Position numbers and translations under genes: made by a program
In this document: piece by piece, positions 1 through 5,196 of the stretch
Layout of the letters: every line of letters begins with the position of its first letter
How positions within the stretch are numbered: the stretch's first letter is position 1
Notes under the pieces: generated by a model
The model's database searches: none
Told to the model about the DNA's origin: nothing
What the model saw: the letters and a program-made list of their open reading frames with translations, nothing else
Assembly: GCA_027310235.1 (NCBI GenBank)
Contig: DAIDBF010000083.1
Location: forward strand, 1-15,585
Length of the DNA stretch: 15,585 bases
Direction: 5' to 3'
From: a bacterium
Lineage (GTDB): Bacteria; Patescibacteriota; Minisyncoccia; UBA6257; GWB1-50-10

Positions 1-665
1 CGAAGAGCGCGCTCGGAGGGAACGCGATTCCGGTATTCGGCCCGCATCTTGTCTTCGGGAACGGCGGTGTGGAAAGCGGCAACCCGACATTCGATCCCCT
101 TCGCGCGCGCGAACTTATTACCGCCTTCAAGGCAAAGAACAAAAATGAACGGATCGAAATTGCACTCTCGGTTCCCGATGCGCCGTTTTTGAAGAGCGTC
201 GCCGAATACGTGAGAAACTCATGGATCGAAGCGGGAGTCGATGATGTAATGCTTCGCGTCTTCAATTCAAGCGATCCGACCGATGCCACGGTGAAGTCGC
301 GCGATTACGAGGCGCTCCTTTTTGGGAATGTGCTCGAAAACCCGGAAGATCTGTTCCCTTTCTGGCATTCTTCCCAAAGAACGTATCCTGGATTCAATCT
401 TGCGCTCTACTCGAATCAGAAAGTGGATGCCGCGATAGAAACCGCCCGCCAGTCGAGCATCGAGTCGCGCCGCAGTGCCCAAGTCGTTCAAGAAACCTCG
501 CTCATCACGGCGGATGCGCCGGCGCTTTTCCTTTTTTCTCTCCCCTACACTTACGTGCATACTCCTTCGCTTAAGGGGCTTTCTTCGGAAATGCTGGGGA
601 TTCCCGCGGATCGTTTTAACGAGGCTAATAAATGGTATGTCGCGGAAGTACGGGTGGTACGGTAA
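1..665 (+). CDS. ABC transporter substrate-binding protein, family 5, C-terminal part (5' truncated)
   Basis: The reading frame is open from base 3, so the gene begins outside the window. The GTG at 69 is internal, because coding-quality sequence continues upstream of it. About 220 residues are visible. They match the C-terminal lobe of family-5 extracytoplasmic solute-binding proteins (the OppA/DppA/NikA type), which deliver peptides or nickel complexes to an ABC permease. Recognisable parts are a segment ending LALYSNQKVDAAIETAR, which corresponds to the 'Y.N.kvD.lie.A' region of the family, and the stretch around LFLFSLPYTYVHTPSLKG before the C-terminus. The lipoprotein signal expected at the N-terminus cannot be seen, and neither can the specificity. 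The gene ends 4 bp before the next gene on the same strand, so the two are probably co-transcribed, although no functional link is obvious. The family call is good; the substrate is unknown. Confidence 0.8.
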   Translation, partial: KSALGGNAIPVFGPHLVFGNGGVESGNPTFDPLRARELITAFKAKNKNERIEIALSVPDAPFLKSVAEYVRNSWIEAGVDDVMLRVFNSSDPTDATVKSRDYEALLFGNVLENPEDLFPFWHSSQRTYPGFNLALYSNQKVDAAIETARQSSIESRRSAQVVQETSLITADAPALFLFSLPYTYVHTPSLKGLSSEMLGIPADRFNEANKWYVAEVRVVR

Positions 666-669
666 TCGT

Positions 670-1638
670 ATGGATTCCTACGAAAACAATATCCTCGAAT
701 TCAGAAGCCAGCTCGACGGGGAAGGACTTACCGCACACGATCTTCGCGCGCTTCGCGGGTTTTCTCCCGACGGAGTAGTGATCTTGGGAATGGGCGGTTC
801 CGGTATGGCGGGAATGCTCTTTGAGGCTACGGCCTCGTCTCTTGGAGTAAGGGTGCCGGTCATGGTTGTAGAAAATGCAGCGCTTCCTCCTCTCTTTTTC
901 AAGCATCCGCTTTTCATCTCCGTTTCGTTTTCGGGCGTTACTCCGGAAACAATTGCCACCACCAGGGCGGCACTCCGCATCAAACGAGGAAGGCTGGCGA
1001 TCGTGACGACAGGCGGACCCCTTCGTCGTCTCGGCGAAACAAAAAAGCTTCCGCGAGTAACATTTGAAGCGGGCGACTTGACACCGCGGGGTTCTCATGC
1101 TTATATGTATTACGCCATCCTCGAGATAGTGAAGAAGGTGCTTCCGATTCGGGTACCAACCATCTCGAGATCATTCTCTCCTTCCGGGCTGCGCGCTCAG
1201 GGCAAAGAGCATGCGAAGAAACTTCGTGGCGCACCGGCGCTCGTCTATGTTTCTTCTCCCGACGCTCATCTTGGATACGCATGGAAGAGAAATCTGAACG
1301 AGACCGGAAAGATTCCCGCGTTTACGCACCACTATCCTGAGTTGTATCACGAAGAAATAGCGGGTTTTGAAAAAACGAAGGTGCATTGGAACGCGATCTG
1401 GATTGTAAATCTTCGACTCGGAGAAGAAGAAAAGAAAAAAATCAAACGCACGCAATCGATCTTGCAGTCTCACGGAGTAAAGAGCTTCTTCGTCCCATTG
1501 CGGGGAAATAACGCCCTGGAAGAGATGTGGAACTCCGACGTACTCTCCCATTGGGTCTCTTACTATCTCGCGAAGGCGGAGGGACTTGATCCAAAAGCAA
1601 TTCCTATCATTACAAAACTAAAAAGTTTGAAAAAATAA
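670..1638 (+). CDS. Bifunctional phosphoglucose/phosphomannose isomerase (SIS-domain)
   Basis: The product is 322 residues, the usual length of the archaeal/bacterial PGI/PMI family, which interconverts glucose-6-P or mannose-6-P with fructose-6-P in the cytoplasm. Two SIS (sugar isomerase) folds are expected. Visible motifs are the phosphate-binding glycine loop LGMGGSG (39-45), the Ser/Thr sugar-phosphate site SFSGVTPET (87-95), a PRGSHAY segment (139-145), NETGK (210-214) with the likely catalytic Glu, PELYHEEI (223-230) with the likely catalytic His227, and a C-terminal SHWVSYYLAKAEGLDP block typical of the family. Catalytic assignments are by analogy with the Pyrobaculum enzyme. The ATG at 670 was chosen because it lies 4 bp after the preceding stop and the homologous region starts there; the frame is open further upstream but that part overlaps the transporter gene. 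No clear Shine-Dalgarno sequence precedes it. The stop is followed by GC-rich hairpins. Confidence 0.85.
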   Translation: MDSYENNILEFRSQLDGEGLTAHDLRALRGFSPDGVVILGMGGSGMAGMLFEATASSLGVRVPVMVVENAALPPLFFKHPLFISVSFSGVTPETIATTRAALRIKRGRLAIVTTGGPLRRLGETKKLPRVTFEAGDLTPRGSHAYMYYAILEIVKKVLPIRVPTISRSFSPSGLRAQGKEHAKKLRGAPALVYVSSPDAHLGYAWKRNLNETGKIPAFTHHYPELYHEEIAGFEKTKVHWNAIWIVNLRLGEEEKKKIKRTQSILQSHGVKSFFVPLRGNNALEEMWNSDVLSHWVSYYLAKAEGLDPKAIPIITKLKSLKK

Positions 1639-1640
1639 CG

Positions 1641-1691
1641 CGCCGCCGAGGTGGCGAAACCCCGCACCAAAAGCGCAGCTTTGGTACGGGG
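1641..1691. terminator. GC-rich hairpins after the isomerase gene
   Basis: Two hairpins follow the stop codon directly. The first, 1641-1656, has a stem of about 6 bp (CGCC..GGCG plus one wobble). The second, 1660-1691, pairs CCCCG and ACCAAA with TTTGGT and CGGGG across one C/A mismatch and one bulged A. There is no T-run after either one. They could end transcription or protect the mRNA 3' end. The second arm pair also resembles the CCCGCACYAAAG boxes that flank the tRNA gene next to it. Confidence 0.45.
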
Positions 1692-1707
1692 CAGGTTGGC
1701 AGATTTA

Positions 1708-1719
1708 TCCCGCACTAAA
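1708..1719. repeat. Left copy of the 12-bp inverted repeat flanking tRNA-Leu
   Basis: TCCCGCACTAAA here is the exact reverse complement of 1858-1869 on the far side of the tRNA gene. The sequence CGCACTAAAGT (1711-1721) also recurs directly at 1870-1880. This copy overlaps the expected promoter region of the tRNA. Confidence 0.7.
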
Positions 1720-1726
1720 GTCAACA

Positions 1727-1732
1727 GATAAT
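1727..1732 (+). promoter_or_regulatory. Possible -10 box for tRNA-Leu
   Basis: GATAAT matches the TATAAT consensus at five of six positions and would place the transcript start about 18 nt before the tRNA. The -35 position (TTTATC at 1704-1709, 17-bp spacing) is a poor match. The left inverted-repeat copy falls inside the spacer, so occupancy or pairing there could affect initiation. This is weak evidence. Confidence 0.3.
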
Positions 1733-1756
1733 TTAAAAACATCAGATAGTTTATAT

Positions 1757-1838
1757 GCTGAGATGGCGGAACTGGTAGACGCGCACGGTTCAGGGCCGTG
1801 TGGGGAAACCCATGGGAGTTCGACTCTCCCTCTCAGCA
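1757..1838 (+). tRNA. tRNA-Leu (anticodon CAG)
   Basis: This is a class II tRNA that folds fully by eye. The acceptor arm GCTGAGA (1757-1763) pairs with TCTCAGC (1831-1837), and the discriminator base is A1838. The D-stem is GCG/CGC with a GGTAGA-containing loop. The anticodon stem is CACGG (1784-1788) with CCGTG (1796-1800), and the loop TTCAGGG gives anticodon CAG at 1791-1793. A long variable arm built on GGGGAAACCC follows, then the T-arm GGGAG-TTCGACT-CTCCC (1814-1830). The acceptor is followed by CACCA, so CCA is not encoded at the correct place and must be added by nucleotidyltransferase. The long variable arm and the anticodon both support leucine; the codon read is CUG. Confidence 0.96.
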
Positions 1839-1856
1839 CACCAATACACGAGAGGC

Positions 1857-1879
1857 TTTTAGTGCGGGACGCACTAAAG
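1857..1879. terminator. Perfect hairpin after tRNA-Leu (contains the right inverted-repeat copy)
   Basis: TTTAGTGCG, loop GGA, CGCACTAAA form a perfect 9-bp stem with a 3-nt loop, extendable by one G-T pair. It lies 19 bp after the tRNA end and is a plausible terminator or 3'-processing signal, although only an A/T-rich stretch and no T-run follows. Bases 1858-1869 are the mate of the repeat at 1708-1719. From 1880 to 1980 the only structure I see is an imperfect hairpin over about 1929-1953 (GAATTCG with CGAAATTC, one bulge). Confidence 0.5.
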
Positions 1880-1980
1880 TTCCTGAAATAAAAATTGGTA
1901 AAGTTAATCAGCTTTTTCTGTCCCATCCCGAATTCGGAATAATGTCGAAATTCCTGAGCGGGCAGAAAAGTTAAAAACGC

Positions 1981-3705
1981 ATGCCGCGAATGGCACAACA
2001 CAGGACAAGGAGGTCCTCGGATCACGAAATACTCCAAAAAGAGAAAGGTCACGTAAACCTCGTCGCTTTGGGCGGGCTCGAGGAGATCGGGCGTAACATG
2101 TCCTACATCGAGTACAAGGACGAGATCGTCCTTGTCGATGCGGGCATTCAGTTCCCCGAAGAGACGACGCCGGGTGTTGATTTTATCATCCCGAACGTAA
2201 GTTCGCTCGAATCGAAAAAGACGCACATCAAGGGCATCGTGCTTACCCACGCGCACTTCGACCACATCGGCGCACTCCCTTATCTTATGCAGAAACTCGG
2301 GAATCCGCCGGTCTATACGATGGAGCTCACAAAAGCCATCATCGAGAAACGGCAGAACGAGTTCACCAACGCGCCGAAACTCCAGGTCGAGATCGTGAAG
2401 TACGGCGACAAAAAGAAAATCGGACAGTATCTCGAACTTGAGTTCTTCGGCGTGGATCATACCGTACCGGAAACGACGGGCGTTATCGTAAAAACGCCGT
2501 TCGGCAACATCGTGCACTTCGCGGACTTCCGTCTTGAATACAACGACAGGGGGGAACCGCAGAATACGAGTGAGTTCAAACGCATCAGCGAGATGGGAGT
2601 ACACACTTTTATGGTGGACAGCACAAACGCGGAAGAAGAAGGGCACTCGCTCTCCGAAAAGAACATCGAGAAAAATCTCGAGAAACTCTTCGAACAGGCG
2701 CAAGGGCGTATTATTCTTACCACGTTTTCATCAATGCTTACCCGCATCGCGGAAATCATCAAAATCGCGGAGCGGCTCGGTAAAAAAGTCGCGATCAACG
2801 GCCGCTCGATGAAAGAAGGCGTTCAAATCGCCCAGGGCCTCGGGTATATCAAATCGAAAAAAGACACCCTGATCCCGGTCGAGGACATACACAAGTATAA
2901 AGACAACAAGATACTGATTCTTACGACCGGCTCGCAAGGACAGGAAAATGCGGGACTTATGAGAATTATGATGGGCGAACATCGTTACATTCGCGTCAAA
3001 CAAGGCGATATGGTTCTTTTTTCTTCCTCGGCGATTCCTGGAAACGAGCGGAGCATCCAAACCTTGAAGGATAATTTAAGCAGGCAAGGAGCGCTTGTGA
3101 TTACCTCTTCGATCATCGATATCCACGTAAGCGGTCACGCGCCGAAGGGAGATCTGGAAATGGTGATAGGGCTTCTGAAACCGAAATTCTTGATGCCCAT
3201 CCACGGCTACTACTTTATGCGGTTTGCGAACGGCCAGAACGGCGTCGCGGCGGGAATGAGACCCGATCAAATTCGACTTCTCGACAATGGCCAGGTTGCT
3301 CATCTTACCGAACACGAATTCGTGATTTCCAAGGAAACCGTACCCGCAAACTACGTCATGGTGGACGGACTCGGTGTCGGCGACGTAGGAGAAGTGGTAC
3401 TTCGCGATCGCCGGATGCTCTCGCAGGAGGGAATGTTCGTGATTATCACGACGATCGACAAGAAAACGGGGAGGGTACTCAAAAACCCCGACATCATCTC
3501 CCGCGGCTTCATTTATCTCAAAGAGAACCAAACGCTCTTGGACGAGATACGGAAACGGGTGCGCGGCATTATCGGCCGCATCCCACGCTACCAGCCGCTC
3601 GATGCGGACTACGTGAAGTCCCTTATTCGAGATCAGGTAGGGCAGTTCTTGTATAACAAGACCAAACGGCGTCCCATGGTGTTACCTGTGCTCATCGAAA
3701 TCTAG
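1981..3705 (+). CDS. rnj: Ribonuclease J (metallo-beta-lactamase/beta-CASP RNase)
   Basis: The product is 574 residues, slightly longer than the usual 550-560. RNase J combines 5'-to-3' exonuclease and endonuclease activity and drives mRNA decay and rRNA/tRNA maturation. The metallo-beta-lactamase zinc ligands are visible: HAHFDH (90-95), His160 in VDHTVPE, and Asp182 in HFADFRLEY. The DSTNA segment (213-217) leads into the beta-CASP domain, which has GRSM (274-277), TTGSQGQ, SSAIPGNE, HVSGHAPKGDL (382-392) and the conserved PIHGYY (407-411). The C-terminal domain ends with IRDQVGQFLYNKTKRRPMVLPV. An in-frame TAA sits 9 bp upstream of the ATG at 1981. The first 22 residues are a basic, poorly conserved extension, and Met4 is an alternative start. 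No Shine-Dalgarno sequence is evident, and a weak hairpin lies at 1929-1953 in the leader. A strong terminator follows, so it is probably a single-gene transcript. Confidence 0.95.
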   Translation: MPRMAQHRTRRSSDHEILQKEKGHVNLVALGGLEEIGRNMSYIEYKDEIVLVDAGIQFPEETTPGVDFIIPNVSSLESKKTHIKGIVLTHAHFDHIGALPYLMQKLGNPPVYTMELTKAIIEKRQNEFTNAPKLQVEIVKYGDKKKIGQYLELEFFGVDHTVPETTGVIVKTPFGNIVHFADFRLEYNDRGEPQNTSEFKRISEMGVHTFMVDSTNAEEEGHSLSEKNIEKNLEKLFEQAQGRIILTTFSSMLTRIAEIIKIAERLGKKVAINGRSMKEGVQIAQGLGYIKSKKDTLIPVEDIHKYKDNKILILTTGSQGQENAGLMRIMMGEHRYIRVKQGDMVLFSSSAIPGNERSIQTLKDNLSRQGALVITSSIIDIHVSGHAPKGDLEMVIGLLKPKFLMPIHGYYFMRFANGQNGVAAGMRPDQIRLLDNGQVAHLTEHEFVISKETVPANYVMVDGLGVGDVGEVVLRDRRMLSQEGMFVIITTIDKKTGRVLKNPDIISRGFIYLKENQTLLDEIRKRVRGIIGRIPRYQPLDADYVKSLIRDQVGQFLYNKTKRRPMVLPVLIEI

Positions 3706-3716
3706 GAATTCGGATC

Positions 3717-3757
3717 AGGAAGCCCGACCTCCGCCAGGAAGTCGGGCTTCCTCTTAT
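3717..3757 (+). terminator. Intrinsic terminator of the RNase J gene
   Basis: AGGAAGCCCGAC (3717-3728) pairs perfectly with GTCGGGCTTCCT (3741-3752) around a 12-nt loop, followed by CTTATT. The 12-bp GC-rich stem lies 11 bp after the stop codon and separates this transcript from trpS. Confidence 0.85.
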
Positions 3758-3766
3758 TGACACGCT

Positions 3767-3801
3767 TTATACTTTATACTCAATACTTAATACTTTATAC
3801 T
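3767..3801 (+). repeat. Five-copy 7-bp tandem repeat (TTATACT type) before trpS
   Basis: The tract reads as five consecutive heptads: TTATACT, TTATACT, CAATACT, TAATACT and TTATACT. Each contains a TATACT-like or AATACT -10-like core. The same heptad reappears at 12805-12839. Confidence 0.85.
3796..3801 (+). promoter_or_regulatory. Probable -10 box of trpS in the last heptad
   Basis: TATACT matches the -10 consensus at five of six positions and ends 6 nt before the trpS ATG at 3808, so transcription would begin at or next to the start codon. The other heptads offer further -10-like sites. I see no convincing -35 box at the proper distance. Confidence 0.45.
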
Positions 3802-3807
3802 TATCCC

Positions 3808-4791
3808 ATGAAATCAGTGCTTGTGTCGGGCATTCAGCCGACGGGAAAACTGCACATCGGGAACTACCTAGGTGCGCTCAAAAACTTCGTGGAGCTCCAA
3901 AACACAGGGAAGTTCCGATGTTTCTTCTTCGTCGCGGATCTCCACTCCCTTACCGAGGAGTTTGACCCGAAAGAAAAACAGAAGCAGGTCGAGAATCTTA
4001 TCCTTGATTTCCTCGCCGCGGGAATCGATCTCAAAAAATCCGTGCTCTTCGTGCAGTCGGCGATCCCTGCGCACAGCGAGCTTGCATGGATCTTAAATAC
4101 TATCACTCCCTTCGGAGAACTACGCCGTATGACACAATTCAAAGAAAAGACAGGTGAGGAGTATGAAACGACGAACGTCGGCCTTTTCGACTACCCCGTC
4201 CTAATGGCGGCCGATATTCTGCTCTACGACACGAAGTTCGTACCGGTGGGCGACGACCAGCTCCAGCATCTTGAGCTTACCCGCACGCTTGCAAGAAAAT
4301 TCAACTCGAGGTTTGGAAACGCCTTTTTTGAACCGAAACCGCTCCTCACCGAAATTCCCCGCCTCATGAGCTTGGACGATCCGACGAAGAAAATGTCAAA
4401 GTCCCGCCCCGAAGGATGTCTTTTCTTGGACGACGAACCGGAAACCATCAGGAAAAAGATTATGCGTGCCGTTACCGACTCGGGCTCTGAGGTGCGCGCC
4501 GATCGCGAGAAAAAACCCGCAGTCACAAACTTGATTCGGATCTACTCCGCGATGAGCGGTAAGAGCGTGACCCAGATCGAGGAACGTTTTAAAGGAAGGG
4601 GCTACGGCGAGTTTAAAAAAGAACTGTCGGAGATCGTTGTTCGGGGACTCGCGCCGTTCCAGAAGAAGAAAAAGGAGCTCAGGAAAAAACGGGCCGCGAT
4701 CATGAAGCGGGTCGCCACAGGAAACAAAAAGGCAAATACGATTGCGTCGAAAAAACTCCTTGAGGTAAAGAAGAAGACCGGACTTGTTTGA
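3808..4791 (+). CDS. trpS: Tryptophanyl-tRNA synthetase
   Basis: The product is 327 residues, normal for bacterial TrpRS, a dimeric class I synthetase that charges tRNA-Trp. The HIGH-equivalent is HIGN within PTGKLHIGNYLGALKNF (11-27). The KMSKS loop is intact at 195-199 within DDPTKKMSKSRP. Also typical are MAADILLY (133-140) around the tryptophan pocket and VGDDQLQHLELTR (147-159). The ATG at 3808 was chosen because the family's conserved N-terminus (SVLVSGIQPTG) starts right after it; the upstream in-frame extension translates the heptad repeat. There is no Shine-Dalgarno sequence, and a -10-like box sits 6 nt upstream. The final A of the TGA stop is also the first base of the palindromic element that follows, so that element could have supplied the stop without clearly shortening the protein. 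Confidence 0.97.
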   Translation: MKSVLVSGIQPTGKLHIGNYLGALKNFVELQNTGKFRCFFFVADLHSLTEEFDPKEKQKQVENLILDFLAAGIDLKKSVLFVQSAIPAHSELAWILNTITPFGELRRMTQFKEKTGEEYETTNVGLFDYPVLMAADILLYDTKFVPVGDDQLQHLELTRTLARKFNSRFGNAFFEPKPLLTEIPRLMSLDDPTKKMSKSRPEGCLFLDDEPETIRKKIMRAVTDSGSEVRADREKKPAVTNLIRIYSAMSGKSVTQIEERFKGRGYGEFKKELSEIVVRGLAPFQKKKKELRKKRAAIMKRVATGNKKANTIASKKLLEVKKKTGLV

Positions 4792-4919
4792 CCCAGTAGT
4801 GAAAACTCGATAAGTATTATTCGACTGGAAATCCAATCGAAGTAGATTTCTCTTATATACAATCTTAGCGAATAGAGAACAGGCAGAAATTATGCTCAAT
4901 CGAGTTTCTACTACTGGGT
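4791..4919. repeat. 129-bp element with 21-bp inverted ends (possible MITE or structured RNA)
   Basis: The left arm (4791-4811, beginning ACCCAGTAGT) and right arm (4899-4919, ending ACTACTGGGT) are inverted copies that differ at two positions. In RNA one of these would be a G-U pair and the other an A/C mismatch. Inside are further hairpins: TTCGA..TCGAA with TGG..CCA (4820-4841), TTCTCT..AGAGAA (4848-4879), and a weak GCA..TGC (4883-4895). TTTGAC occurs at both outer boundaries (4787-4792 and 4919-4924). The element carries no plausible open reading frame. It could be a non-autonomous mobile element, or a folded RNA with a multi-branched shape. The sequence alone does not decide. Confidence 0.7.
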
Positions 4920-4926
4920 TTGACAA

Positions 4927-4941
4927 CTCCCCAGACGGGAG
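4927..4941. other. Small hairpin between the palindromic element and the acidic ORF
   Basis: CTCCC, loop CAGAC, GGGAG form a perfect 5-bp stem with no T-run after it. It could be a minor attenuator or chance. TTGACA, a perfect -35 hexamer, lies just before it at 4920-4925, but no good -10 box follows at 16-18 bp. Confidence 0.25.
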
Positions 4942-4968
4942 ATTAAGCTAAAAGAAAACAAGTCGAGA

Positions 4969-4974
4969 TATTAT
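4969..4974 (+). promoter_or_regulatory. Possible -10 box for the small acidic protein
   Basis: TATTAT matches the consensus at five of six positions and ends 9 nt before the ATG at 4984, the same spacing seen at other genes in the window. No recognisable -35 box lies 16-18 bp upstream. Confidence 0.35.
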
Positions 4975-4983
4975 AAAAACAAC

Positions 4984-5151
4984 ATGAGCGCTGAAAATTC
5001 ATTCGAAGAGCGGGAGGTAGACGAACCCGAGGAAGAAAAAAAGGCGGAATTGTACTCGAAACCGGACGATACAACTATCCTGAAAAGTGACTACGAGGAC
5101 GAGATAAAAAGGAGAAATGAGGATCCGACTCGTTGGAGAGAACAGGAATAA
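4984..5151 (+). CDS. Small highly acidic hypothetical protein (55 aa)
   Basis: A 55-codon frame starts with ATG at 4984 and ends with TAA at 5149-5151. The product is very polar. It is rich in Glu and Asp, has no Cys, no hydrophobic segment and no signal peptide, and carries a few Lys/Arg clusters. It ends DPTRWREQE. It is likely soluble and largely disordered or helical. I recognise no family. Support for a real gene comes from its codon pattern, which resembles the neighbours, a -10-like TATTAT 9 nt upstream, and a strong hairpin 15 bp after the stop. Opposing this, it is short and follows a repeat-like element. It stands alone and converges on ileS. Confidence 0.55.
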   Translation: MSAENSFEEREVDEPEEEKKAELYSKPDDTTILKSDYEDEIKRRNEDPTRWREQE

Positions 5152-5165
5152 AATACTTCGCCCCC

Positions 5166-5194
5166 AATCTATCGAGGCCGGGCCTCGATAGATT
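5166..5194. terminator. Bidirectional hairpin between the acidic ORF and ileS
   Basis: AATCTATCGAGGC (5166-5178) pairs perfectly with GCCTCGATAGATT (5182-5194) around the loop CGG. The 13-bp stem sits 2 bp beyond the ileS stop and 15 bp beyond the acidic ORF stop, so it can serve both converging transcripts. The T-tracts are short. Confidence 0.8.
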
Positions 5195-5196
5195 GA

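Noticed and set aside
475..669. Upstream extension of the isomerase frame
   Set aside because: These codons overlap the transporter gene in another frame and do not resemble the isomerase N-terminus. The ATG at 670 fits the family.
1646..1700. GCCGAGGTGGCGAAAC looks like the 5' end of a class II tRNA
   Set aside because: No matching acceptor 3' strand, T-arm or anticodon stem follows. The sequence instead folds into two local hairpins.
1705..2703. 332-codon open frame on the - strand overlapping tRNA-Leu and RNase J
   Set aside because: It runs through a tRNA gene and antisense to the catalytic domain of RNase J, and has no start context or family signature.
3767..3801. Heptad tract considered as a CRISPR array or origin iterons
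   Set aside because: The units are 7 bp with no spacers, and there is no dnaA, rep or cas gene nearby. It directly precedes trpS.
4791..4919. TTTCTACT near the right end resembles the stem of type V CRISPR repeats
   Set aside because: There is no repeated unit with spacers, the short GTAGA partner is not next to it, and no cas gene is visible. The resemblance is chance.
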